From a bacterium (lineage in GTDB: Bacteria > Planctomycetota > UBA1135 > UBA2386): 64,000 bases of DNA. A model generated the notes under the pieces. It saw only the letters and a list, made by a program, of their open reading frames with translations, did no database searches and was not told the DNA's origin. The translations under genes were made by a program, and so were the position numbers. Positions 25,401 to 32,936 of this stretch are shown piece by piece; the first letter of the stretch is position 1, and each line of letters opens with the position of its first letter. The DNA is taken from contig JANSXC010000005.1 in NCBI GenBank assembly GCA_024743115.1, positions 310,001-374,000 on the forward strand. The letters run 5' to 3'.

Positions 25401-28400
25401 ATGACAGACTCCGCTGCGGGGCCTCTGCCTTCGCCAGTGCAGCACGCGGTCGCGAAGATCATAGGCCTGCTCGGGCGGCGAGAGGTCGAACTCGGCACGG
25501 GGTTCTTAGTGAGTCGCGATCGTGTGCTCACCTGTTGGCACGTGGTCGGCGCGGTCCCGGAGGACGCGGAGATCCACGTCTTGCTCGCCGATGGTCGGGT
25601 CCGACAGCAGGCCAGCATCGACGATCGGCACCGATCGGAAGTCGACGACTGGGTAGCGCTCCGGTTGAAGGACGAGGTCGGCCTTCAGCCGATACAACTC
25701 GCACCTTTGGAACGGTCGGACTCAGGGCGACTGTGGGCGTTCGGCTATCCGTCGGCCAGCTCAGGAGCGTCGTTGACTCTGCCGTTACGGGTCGACAACC
25801 CACATCAGCATCTCGGCAGCGCCCCCGCGATGGAGCTGTTCAGCGACGTCGTGGCTGCGGCTGGGGGGCTTCGCGCCGGAGGCTTGTCCGGAGCTCCGTG
25901 CCTAGCCTTGCGCGAACAGGGCGTGGTCGTGGCCGTCGGGTTGATTCGACAGATGTTGTCCGAAGACGGCGCGCTCGCATCCGGAGGGAAGCTCTTCGCG
26001 ACGCCATCCTGGCACTTGATCGAGCAGGTCTCGGATCTCGCGTCGTTCGATCCGTGTCTCGGTCTCCCCGATCCAGTGGGCCAAGAACTGCCCGACGAAC
26101 CCTTTCGCTACTTCCAGCGCTACTCAGAATCGGACGCGCCCTTGTTCTTCGGAAGATGCGCCGAGATCCGGGAAGCACTGAGTTGGATCGATCGAGCGGA
26201 GAATGAGGACTCCATCGGTGATGTGCTGCTCGTATCGGGCGCGTCCGGAGTGGGTAAGTCATCGTTTCTTCGGGCCGGGATCACGTCGCGCGCACGTCGC
26301 CGCTGGGCGATCACTCTCGTCGACGCCGTGCCCGGGGCCGATCTCGCCAAGGCGCTCGATGCGAAGATCCCGTCGGGGGAGTCACAGCGGCTGATCGTCT
26401 TGGATCAATTGGAAGGCTGGATACGATCCCACAGCAGAGATCAACGAGAGGGGTTCTTGGCCTGGCTTCGATCCTTCGACGACATTCGCGCCGATGGCCA
26501 GCGAACGCGTAGCCGCCTGATCTTGTCGTTACGCAAGGAGTGGTATCCCGAAGCGCGGGATCTGCTGAGGCGAGCCGGTATCTCGTGGACGGAACTTCTG
26601 CTTCGCCCTCTGGATCGACGATCGATTGTCGAAGTCGTTCGCGGGATCGCAAACACTGCGAGTTTGCGATCCAAGTATCGAGCCAGGATCGAGCCCAGCC
26701 TCCCAGAGCAAATCGCGAGCGACCTCTTGTCGGACCCCGAGTTGCCGGTTGCGCCAGCGCTCCAGGTGCTGCTGGCAGAGATGTGGCGATCCGCGAGTGC
26801 CGCGGGGGGCGGTCGCAGACTGTTGACAACCGAAATCTACCTGGATCAACGACGGATTGGATTCCATCCCCGCGCCTTCGCGAGGCGCCAACTGAAAGCC
26901 TTGGAAGGTGTCTCGTTGGGGTTGGCGTTGGACATGCTTGAGTTCCACGTCGATCGCGAGCATCACATGTCCGCTCTGATTCGATCCGACGACGAACTCA
27001 CGGCGCGCTACCCAGAATGTGGTCGCTTCCTCCAGCAGGCGCGAGAAATCTTGTCGGACAGATCCCTGTTGGCCGTCACTTCCAGCGGCACTCGTTTGGC
27101 GCACGACACTCTCGGGCCGGTCGTCGTCGAGGCCTTCGATGCGTCGATGGAGGATGCGCAGCGAGCGTGTCGAGCCATGGAGGCTGCGATCGACGCTCAG
27201 AGGCACTTGTCGTCGATGGAACTCGAGTTCGTCCGGAGCGCCCGCCAAGAAGGGGTTCGGGGTCTGACCGAGCCCGAGGCAGAACTCGTCGCCGATAGCG
27301 AGGCCAGCGAGCGGCGGCAACGCAGCAGTCAGACGCTCTTCAGGATCGCGGTCACCGCCTCCGTCAGTCTCGCGATTATCGCGCTCGTCTTCTGGCGGAT
27401 GATGGTGCTCGAGAGCGAGCGAAAGCGACTGGTACTCGGCCACGGGTTGCTTGCGGAGGCCGAGGGCCTGACCGCGCAGGGGCTCACTCGCGAGGCGCTC
27501 GGCCGCGTGGATGAGGCTGCCAACGCATTGGGCCGCAATGATATCCGGCTGAGGATCCTGAGGGCCCGTATCGCCCAGTTGTCTCCTCCGCCAATGATGG
27601 AGTTGTCCGCCGCGTGTGGCGCCGTAACCGACGTCCGCTTCCTCGACGGGGATCGCAAAGCGGTATCGCTGCACTGGCGCGAGCGGGCCCAAGGCGCCCG
27701 AGGCGAGGGCGTGCTGGTCTTGTGGGATCTGGTGTTGGGGAAGAAGGTGCGACAGCAGGTGGTTCCCTGTCCGGCCGCGCCGTTATCGGAGCCGATCCCG
27801 TACGACGCGAACTCGATCGCGATCTCCAAGGACGGCCGAGAGCTGTTCTACGGTGGTCCGGCTGGCACCGTTCATCGATTCAATGTCTCGGACTTCTCTC
27901 CCGCGGGGGATTCCCTGCCGCTTCACGATGAGGTCGGGGGGGTCGCCGGTCTCGCGCTCAGTCCCGACGGCAGACTCCTCGCGATCGGCGGGCTGACAGG
28001 CAGGGTCGTCGTCGCCGATGTCGAGACCGCTTCGATCTCCCGGCGATTCACCGACCAGAGTCTCGGATCGGGCGCCTCAGCCCGGGCGCATCAAATTACG
28101 GCGGCCAAGGTTGATTCGCATCCCGTAACGGCTCTCGGATTCGAGCCATCCGGGAGGTTTCTCGTGACCGGAGGGCACGATGGAACAATCAAGATCTGGG
28201 GCGTCGGTGACGGCGAACTCGAATCAACGTTCGACAATGGGGAGGTTCCGGAGGAGGTTCTCGCTCTCGACTGCTCGACGAGCCGAGTCGCGTGGGGGTC
28301 TTACGACCCCCATCTTCGAGAGGGCGCGCTCGGAACCCGGGGAGATGGAGCCGCGGTCGTGGATGCGTCGGCCCATCGCGGCCCCATCTGGTCGGTCGCG

Positions 28401-29828
28401 TTTTCCGGAGGCGGCGAGTACATTGCCACGGCATCCGAGGATCGCGCGGTCGTTGTCTGGGATTCGTCCGACAAGCGCGTGCGCCGCCGGCTCACCGATC
28501 ACGAGAGCGCCGTTCGGTGCGTCGCTTTCTCTGCCGATCGCCGCACGCTCATCAGTGGCACGGAAGACGGTGTCGTCAGAGTCTGGGGCTTCGCCGAGGA
28601 GGGCGCCATGGTACACCGCCTACGAGAGCCGGATCGACAGCGAGCCGTATTCGCGGTTCGCTACGCGCCGGACGATCGTTCGCTCTTGTTGGGCGGTGCC
28701 GAGTTGTCGCTCGTGGACTGCTCTACGGGCATGCCCCTGCGCCGCTTCCAAGTCAGTTCGTCAGTTGCTGCTCCGGACTCCATTCGAGATGCCGTTTGGA
28801 TATCCGGGAGCGAGTTCCTCACGGGAGGTCGTGATCCCTATCTTCGACTGTGGTCGGTCCGCGAGGTGAAGAGCATCGTCACCGTCGAGAGCGTAACCGA
28901 GGGTACGAGGCGTCGGATCAACGGCATCGCACGATCGATCGCCGGGGACAGCGTGTGCGTGGGTACTACCCAGAATGAGTTTCGGATCTACCAACTCGAC
29001 GCGCTCCGAGCCGGAGGTGACGTCGGCTCAATCGTGAGGCCGCACGACTCTTGGGTTCGCTGCGTGACCTACGGTCATGACGACGTTGGTCGACCTTTAC
29101 TCGTCGCGGGGGATTCGAAGGGCGCGTTGGTCGTTCGTAACGTCAGTTCGGGGTTGATCTGGACCGATCGCGTTCACGATCGAGGTGTGAACGCGGTGTT
29201 GTTCGATGGAGAGAAGTTCGTGAGCGCTTCGAGCGACGGCACCGTGAAGAAGTGGGCGTGGACCGGACAGCGCGCGGAACTCGTTGGGGAGTTCGACGGA
29301 AGCAACTCGTCGGTGTTGTGTGTGGCCCTGGCATTCGAGGGGCAGGTGCTCGTCACGGGCGGGAGGGACGGACGAGTGCGCCTCTGGGACTACGAGTCGT
29401 GCCGGCAGTTGTATGCGCTCGATGGGCACCGAGCGGCAGTGTTCTCGGTCGCCGTCGATTCTAGCGGTCTGAGGCTTGCCTCAGCGAGCAACGACGGCGC
29501 CGTTTACCAGTGGCATCTCGGCTGCGCCGAGGCGCTTTCCAGTGCGAGGCATCGATTGGGACCCGAGCAGTCGGACGACGCGGCGAACCTGTCGAGGGCG
29601 AGGTACTACTCGATGCTCGGTGGCCACGGGTTGGCGAAGGACGTTCTCCGAGAAGTCGGGCAAGGTGGAAGGGAGGTCGTGCTTGAGATGGTGAAGTGCG
29701 AACTCCGGCTTGGCAACAAGGACGCGGCGCGGACCCTACTCGAGACGATGCCACCCGATCCGAATGGAGATTCCGAAGTCGGATCCTACGTCGACCTGCT
29801 TGTCGATTCGCTCGCGGAGCCGAAGTAG
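25401..29828 (+). CDS. Trypsin-like protease - nSTAND NTPase - TM - WD40 conflict protein
   Basis: A 1475-aa protein. The N-terminal trypsin-like domain (about 15-215) has a complete triad: His47 in TCWHVV, Asp82/83 in EVDDWVALRL, and Ser163 in GLSGAPC. The STAND-type NTPase follows: FFGR near 249, Walker A GASGVGKSS (280-288), Walker B LIVLDQLEGW with Asp335, and RLAHDTLGPVV near 565-575 as in nSTAND1 proteins. A hydrophobic segment at about 647-668 precedes the WD40 repeats (about 720-1395), e.g. SHPVTALGFEPSGRFLVTGG followed by a matching repeat. Such proteins are predicted bacterial immunity/apoptosis-like sensors in which ligand binding to the repeats triggers the effector, here the protease. 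Gene order with Trypco1 and location in an island support this role. Confidence 0.9.
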   Translation: MTDSAAGPLPSPVQHAVAKIIGLLGRREVELGTGFLVSRDRVLTCWHVVGAVPEDAEIHVLLADGRVRQQASIDDRHRSEVDDWVALRLKDEVGLQPIQLAPLERSDSGRLWAFGYPSASSGASLTLPLRVDNPHQHLGSAPAMELFSDVVAAAGGLRAGGLSGAPCLALREQGVVVAVGLIRQMLSEDGALASGGKLFATPSWHLIEQVSDLASFDPCLGLPDPVGQELPDEPFRYFQRYSESDAPLFFGRCAEIREALSWIDRAENEDSIGDVLLVSGASGVGKSSFLRAGITSRARRRWAITLVDAVPGADLAKALDAKIPSGESQRLIVLDQLEGWIRSHSRDQREGFLAWLRSFDDIRADGQRTRSRLILSLRKEWYPEARDLLRRAGISWTELLLRPLDRRSIVEVVRGIANTASLRSKYRARIEPSLPEQIASDLLSDPELPVAPALQVLLAEMWRSASAAGGGRRLLTTEIYLDQRRIGFHPRAFARRQLKALEGVSLGLALDMLEFHVDREHHMSALIRSDDELTARYPECGRFLQQAREILSDRSLLAVTSSGTRLAHDTLGPVVVEAFDASMEDAQRACRAMEAAIDAQRHLSSMELEFVRSARQEGVRGLTEPEAELVADSEASERRQRSSQTLFRIAVTASVSLAIIALVFWRMMVLESERKRLVLGHGLLAEAEGLTAQGLTREALGRVDEAANALGRNDIRLRILRARIAQLSPPPMMELSAACGAVTDVRFLDGDRKAVSLHWRERAQGARGEGVLVLWDLVLGKKVRQQVVPCPAAPLSEPIPYDANSIAISKDGRELFYGGPAGTVHRFNVSDFSPAGDSLPLHDEVGGVAGLALSPDGRLLAIGGLTGRVVVADVETASISRRFTDQSLGSGASARAHQITAAKVDSHPVTALGFEPSGRFLVTGGHDGTIKIWGVGDGELESTFDNGEVPEEVLALDCSTSRVAWGSYDPHLREGALGTRGDGAAVVDASAHRGPIWSVAFSGGGEYIATASEDRAVVVWDSSDKRVRRRLTDHESAVRCVAFSADRRTLISGTEDGVVRVWGFAEEGAMVHRLREPDRQRAVFAVRYAPDDRSLLLGGAELSLVDCSTGMPLRRFQVSSSVAAPDSIRDAVWISGSEFLTGGRDPYLRLWSVREVKSIVTVESVTEGTRRRINGIARSIAGDSVCVGTTQNEFRIYQLDALRAGGDVGSIVRPHDSWVRCVTYGHDDVGRPLLVAGDSKGALVVRNVSSGLIWTDRVHDRGVNAVLFDGEKFVSASSDGTVKKWAWTGQRAELVGEFDGSNSSVLCVALAFEGQVLVTGGRDGRVRLWDYESCRQLYALDGHRAAVFSVAVDSSGLRLASASNDGAVYQWHLGCAEALSSARHRLGPEQSDDAANLSRARYYSMLGGHGLAKDVLREVGQGGREVVLEMVKCELRLGNKDAARTLLETMPPDPNGDSEVGSYVDLLVDSLAEPK

Positions 29829-31027
29829 GTCGTCGCCGAGTCGAGCTGTGCGGCGGGCCGCACACCCGGGATCGCGTCGCTCTTCCCCGACCAGAACAGC
29901 CGGCGTTTCATCGCGGCTTTGCAGTGCCAGTCAACCCACTGGTCCTTCGGGATGCCGTAGTTCATCGGCGTCGCCGGGCACCAGCTGCAGTAGCTCGCCA
30001 GTTCGTCGGGGCAGTCCGCACACTCGATCGGGCGTCGATACTGCGAAGTCACGTAGTCTTGGTAGTCGCTGTGTCCGACAAGGTCGACGAGGGAGCTTTC
30101 GAGCAGACTTCCGAACCGACGCCTGGAGTTCTGATCGCAACCCACGAGGTAGCCTTCGTGGTCGATCGTTAAGCTCGTCAGGCCCGCGGCGCAATCGATG
30201 CGGGAGAGCTCAACGACCTGGTCTCCGAGCGATTGGGCACGGGCTTCAACGATCTCGTCGGGGAACAGTTCCAGCGAGCGATTGTCGATGATCCCGTCAA
30301 CACTCGAGTATACGTCGGCTATGATCTGGAACGGCGCGCCATAGGAATCGGCCAACGCGCGGATGCCGGCCATTTCCGTCATCGACTCCCGAGACAGAGA
30401 TGCGGTCAGCTCCACGCGGGCTCCGGCATCGAGAAGACGGCGAATCGTCCGCTGCGCCTTCTCGAACACACCTCGGACGCCAGCCAGCTTGTCGTGAGCT
30501 TCGCTCGTCGCAGCGAGCAGTGAGATCGTGCACGTCGGCCGCGGTGACATTCCAGCCAGGACCTCGTAGGTACGATAGTCGTCCCACGCGGGCCCCGAGC
30601 CGTTCGTGAAGAAGTCGACGGAGAGTCCGAGCGCATCGAGCTCGCCCAGCAAGCCTGGCAAGTCGCGCCGAACAGACACGTCTCCGCCGTGCAACTGGAC
30701 GTGGAGAATCCCACCATTGCGGAGCCCCTGAAAGACGCGAATCAACTCGGGGGTCGTGAGCCCGCCCTTGTCCCAATCGGCGGCGACGGAGCAGAAGTAG
30801 CAGCGCTGGTTGCAAGCTCCCGTGACCAGCACTTTCGCCTTCAGGTAGCCGGAGGCGTTCTCCTGTTTGAGCAGGGCGGAGTAGTTGGTCAGCGATCTGC
30901 TGGCTGGTCCGCCAAACACGTGCCCGTTCTTAAGCACCGCGTGGGGCCCGCTGGCTCCGAGGACGAGCTCGAACTCTTCGTCAATCGGAATGCGCTCGTA
31001 CGAGCTGTCGCTAGACATTCTGGCCAT
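29786..31027 (-). CDS. Radical SAM/SPASM protein, candidate second peptide maturase
   Basis: A 413-aa radical SAM enzyme. The [4Fe-4S]-SAM motif CNQRCYFC is at residues 72-79. The C-terminal SPASM-type part has GYLVGCDQNSRRRFG, then CADCPDELASYCSWC and a last Cys in DWHCKAAM, giving enough Cys for auxiliary clusters. It starts inside the end of the upstream radical SAM gene (17-base overlap; the ATG at 31016-31018 is an alternative start) and so is translationally coupled to it. Its 3' end overlaps the convergent WD40 gene by 43 bp. With a small precursor-like gene at the head of the operon, the likely role is post-translational modification of that peptide. The reaction (for example thioether, cyclophane or epimerisation) is not predictable by eye. 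Confidence 0.8.
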   Translation of the reverse strand: MARMSSDSSYERIPIDEEFELVLGASGPHAVLKNGHVFGGPASRSLTNYSALLKQENASGYLKAKVLVTGACNQRCYFCSVAADWDKGGLTTPELIRVFQGLRNGGILHVQLHGGDVSVRRDLPGLLGELDALGLSVDFFTNGSGPAWDDYRTYEVLAGMSPRPTCTISLLAATSEAHDKLAGVRGVFEKAQRTIRRLLDAGARVELTASLSRESMTEMAGIRALADSYGAPFQIIADVYSSVDGIIDNRSLELFPDEIVEARAQSLGDQVVELSRIDCAAGLTSLTIDHEGYLVGCDQNSRRRFGSLLESSLVDLVGHSDYQDYVTSQYRRPIECADCPDELASYCSWCPATPMNYGIPKDQWVDWHCKAAMKRRLFWSGKSDAIPGVRPAAQLDSATTYFGSASESTSRST

Positions 31028-32333
31028 GGATGCTCTGCGTCAGGTCGCAGGTCCGGTCGTGCTTGCCGCGGGTGTGGCCGTGCTGCATATGCACCATCGC
31101 CGGACAGCGTGGGCACTTCTTCCGCAGGCCGCAAGACAGACAACCGGATGGTTCGGACTCGTGGATCGTTCGAGCGCGCCACTCTTGGAGTTCGCGGGTG
31201 TGTAAGATCGTGCTCAGATCGTCGTTCACGAAGCTCCCGATCGCCTTTTCACGGAAGAGTTCGCACGGAAACACGTCTCCCTTGCATCCTAGCCACAGCT
31301 TGCTTTGTGCTGCCGTGCACACGCTGCGCGCGCGACTGATGGCGTTGTCGTCGAGGAGCTGGCGGGATCGACTGCTGCGAACGGCCCGGTTCAACGGCCC
31401 TTCGGCGAGCGGGCCGCGAGCGCCCGTGTACGGGAAGAGCGTCGTCGAGAGCTTGTAGGGGATTCCGAGCTCGATGAGCTGCTCAACCATATCGTCGAGT
31501 GCATCGACGTTGTTATTGCGAAGAACGATGTTGGCACAGACGCGGATGCCAAGGTCGGAGAGCCTCTCGATGTTGCGAACGATCTCACGCCGCGCGCCGC
31601 GGCGGCCGACGATTGAGTCGAACACCGAATCGCTCGAGTGGTGATAGGACGTGTAGACCGCGAGGCGGGGCTCACCAGCCAGTGAGTCGATGTCCTTCGG
31701 CAAGCGAAGGAGGTTGCTTCGCAGCGTGATGGCCATGCCGGTCAACGTTGCGGCACGCACGAGGCCGGGTAGTTCGGGATACAGCGTCGGCTCGCCCCCC
31801 GTCAACGTGAGCTGAATGGCCCCAGCCTCCGCAGCACGCTGGACACCAAGGTGAAGGATCTCCGAGACTCCGCGGTCGTTCGGGAGCTTCTCGACGTAGC
31901 AGAAGTCGCACGACAGATTGCAGATCTGATTGAGTTCGAGATAGATCAGCCAGGGTTGGACGCTGCGCACGGCGGCATCCTGAAGCGTCCGAGTCGACCC
32001 TTCCGACTTGTAGACCTGCTCTAGATTGACGCCGGCTAGAGGTGGGCTGTCGATTCCGTTCCGCTGGCCCAGGAATACCGAGCCCAGCGCCGACCAGATC
32101 TCGGAGTCATCCTCTCGAATGGCACCATAGAGAGCGTCGATCGCGCCGCAATCGACCTCCCAGGCTCGTAGAGCGGCGGAGTAGTAGGGGTCGAGTTGAA
32201 CGATGAAGTTCCGGGATCCGACACGCCAGGGGAAGAGGCCCTGGCGTGCCCGCGTCGCGATGGACGAGTCCGCGGCTGCGTGCCGCGCGGTCGTCGCTTC
32301 GGGTTCCGGCTGAGCCGAGGGATCCGGTTTCAT
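31011..32333 (-). CDS. Radical SAM/SPASM protein, candidate first peptide maturase
   Basis: A 440-aa enzyme starting at ATG 32331-32333 (an upstream start at 32423 would overlap the peptide gene). Residues 30-95 (GLFPWRVGSRNFIVQLDPYY and on) could be a peptide-recognition domain. The radical SAM motif CNLSCDFC is at 138-145, followed by LTLTGGEPTLYPEL. The C-terminal SPASM region has GCKGDVFPCELF, CLSCGLRKKCPRC and a final Cys near TCDLTQ. It lies 50 bp downstream of the small peptide gene and overlaps the second radical SAM gene. Two different SPASM enzymes acting in sequence on one peptide is the simplest reading. Confidence 0.85.
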   Translation of the reverse strand: MKPDPSAQPEPEATTARHAAADSSIATRARQGLFPWRVGSRNFIVQLDPYYSAALRAWEVDCGAIDALYGAIREDDSEIWSALGSVFLGQRNGIDSPPLAGVNLEQVYKSEGSTRTLQDAAVRSVQPWLIYLELNQICNLSCDFCYVEKLPNDRGVSEILHLGVQRAAEAGAIQLTLTGGEPTLYPELPGLVRAATLTGMAITLRSNLLRLPKDIDSLAGEPRLAVYTSYHHSSDSVFDSIVGRRGARREIVRNIERLSDLGIRVCANIVLRNNNVDALDDMVEQLIELGIPYKLSTTLFPYTGARGPLAEGPLNRAVRSSRSRQLLDDNAISRARSVCTAAQSKLWLGCKGDVFPCELFREKAIGSFVNDDLSTILHTRELQEWRARTIHESEPSGCLSCGLRKKCPRCPAMVHMQHGHTRGKHDRTCDLTQSIHGQNV

Positions 32334-32383
32334 TAATGAAGCCTGCGCCGAGCGTGTTCGAGGAGTCACGTCTCGACTCGCGT

Positions 32384-32587
32384 CTAGCAATCGACTTGGC
32401 AGTGGAGCCCATCGCTCGTCCACCCGCCGGTCTCTTTCTTCATCGAGTCCGCCGTCACCTCCTTCTTCTTGGCCGCCAACAGGCGGGCCACGAGTTCCTT
32501 CTTCTCAGTCGCCGACGTGGAGGGATTCCTCAGCTCGCGGACGGTAGCGTCGGCGTGTCGTTGCAGCTCTTCTCGAGATTCGCTCAT
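32384..32587 (-). CDS. Candidate RiPP precursor peptide (67 aa)
   Basis: Begins MSESREELQRHADATVREL at the ATG 32585-32587 with a ribosome-binding site AAGGA nine bases upstream. The leader part is helical and charged (ATEKKELVARLLAAKKKEV). The C-terminal 20 residues change character, with GGW at 54-56, then TSDGLHCQVDC, including His62, Cys63 and Cys67 at the very end. This leader/core contrast, the small size and the position in front of two radical SAM/SPASM genes make it a likely modified-peptide precursor. It is not one of the named classes I can recognise; a KxxxW-like element is close but the spacing differs. An unrelated small protein remains possible. Confidence 0.65.
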   Translation of the reverse strand: MSESREELQRHADATVRELRNPSTSATEKKELVARLLAAKKKEVTADSMKKETGGWTSDGLHCQVDC

Positions 32588-32795
32588 CTTGTGGTTTCCT
32601 TTGAGGATCCGAGCCCGAGATCGCGCAAGCTCGTCCGGCATCTTCCCAGGCTCGGTTCGCAGCGGTTCAGTCTATTGCAGCCGCCACGGATGGTGCAAGT
32701 CTCTCCCGTAGCCCGGTGAGCCTCGGCACGCTAGCAGGCTGCGGCCTACTGCACCGCATGCTGACCGGGGTGGGCACAAGCACTCCTTCCGCCTT
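32588..32795. other. Promoter-bearing gap between peptide operon and integrase remnant
   Basis: About 200 bp upstream of the minus-strand peptide/radical SAM operon. It should hold that operon's promoter. I see no further gene. Confidence 0.4.
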
Positions 32796-32917
32796 GTGGA
32801 GGCACAGTGGAGAAAGCGCAGGCGATCGCAGCACACTCGTCTCCCAGAACAACAAAGCTCTACGATCGGACAACCGACCAGATCACGCTCGACGAGATCG
32901 AACGGATCCGCATCTAG
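32796..32917 (+). pseudogene. C-terminal remnant of a tyrosine integrase
   Basis: A frame ending at TAG 32915-32917 encodes GGTVEKAQAIAAHSSPRTT then KLYDRTTDQITLDEIERIRI. This is the conserved end of a phage/ICE-type tyrosine recombinase: the His in AAHSS and the catalytic Tyr in KLYDR are both present. Upstream of about 32796 the similarity stops and the rest of the enzyme is gone. It lies 20 bp before hsdR, so the restriction module probably arrived with, or inserted into, another integrative element. Confidence 0.75.
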
Positions 32918-32936
32918 ACGACCATTCTGATTTGCC

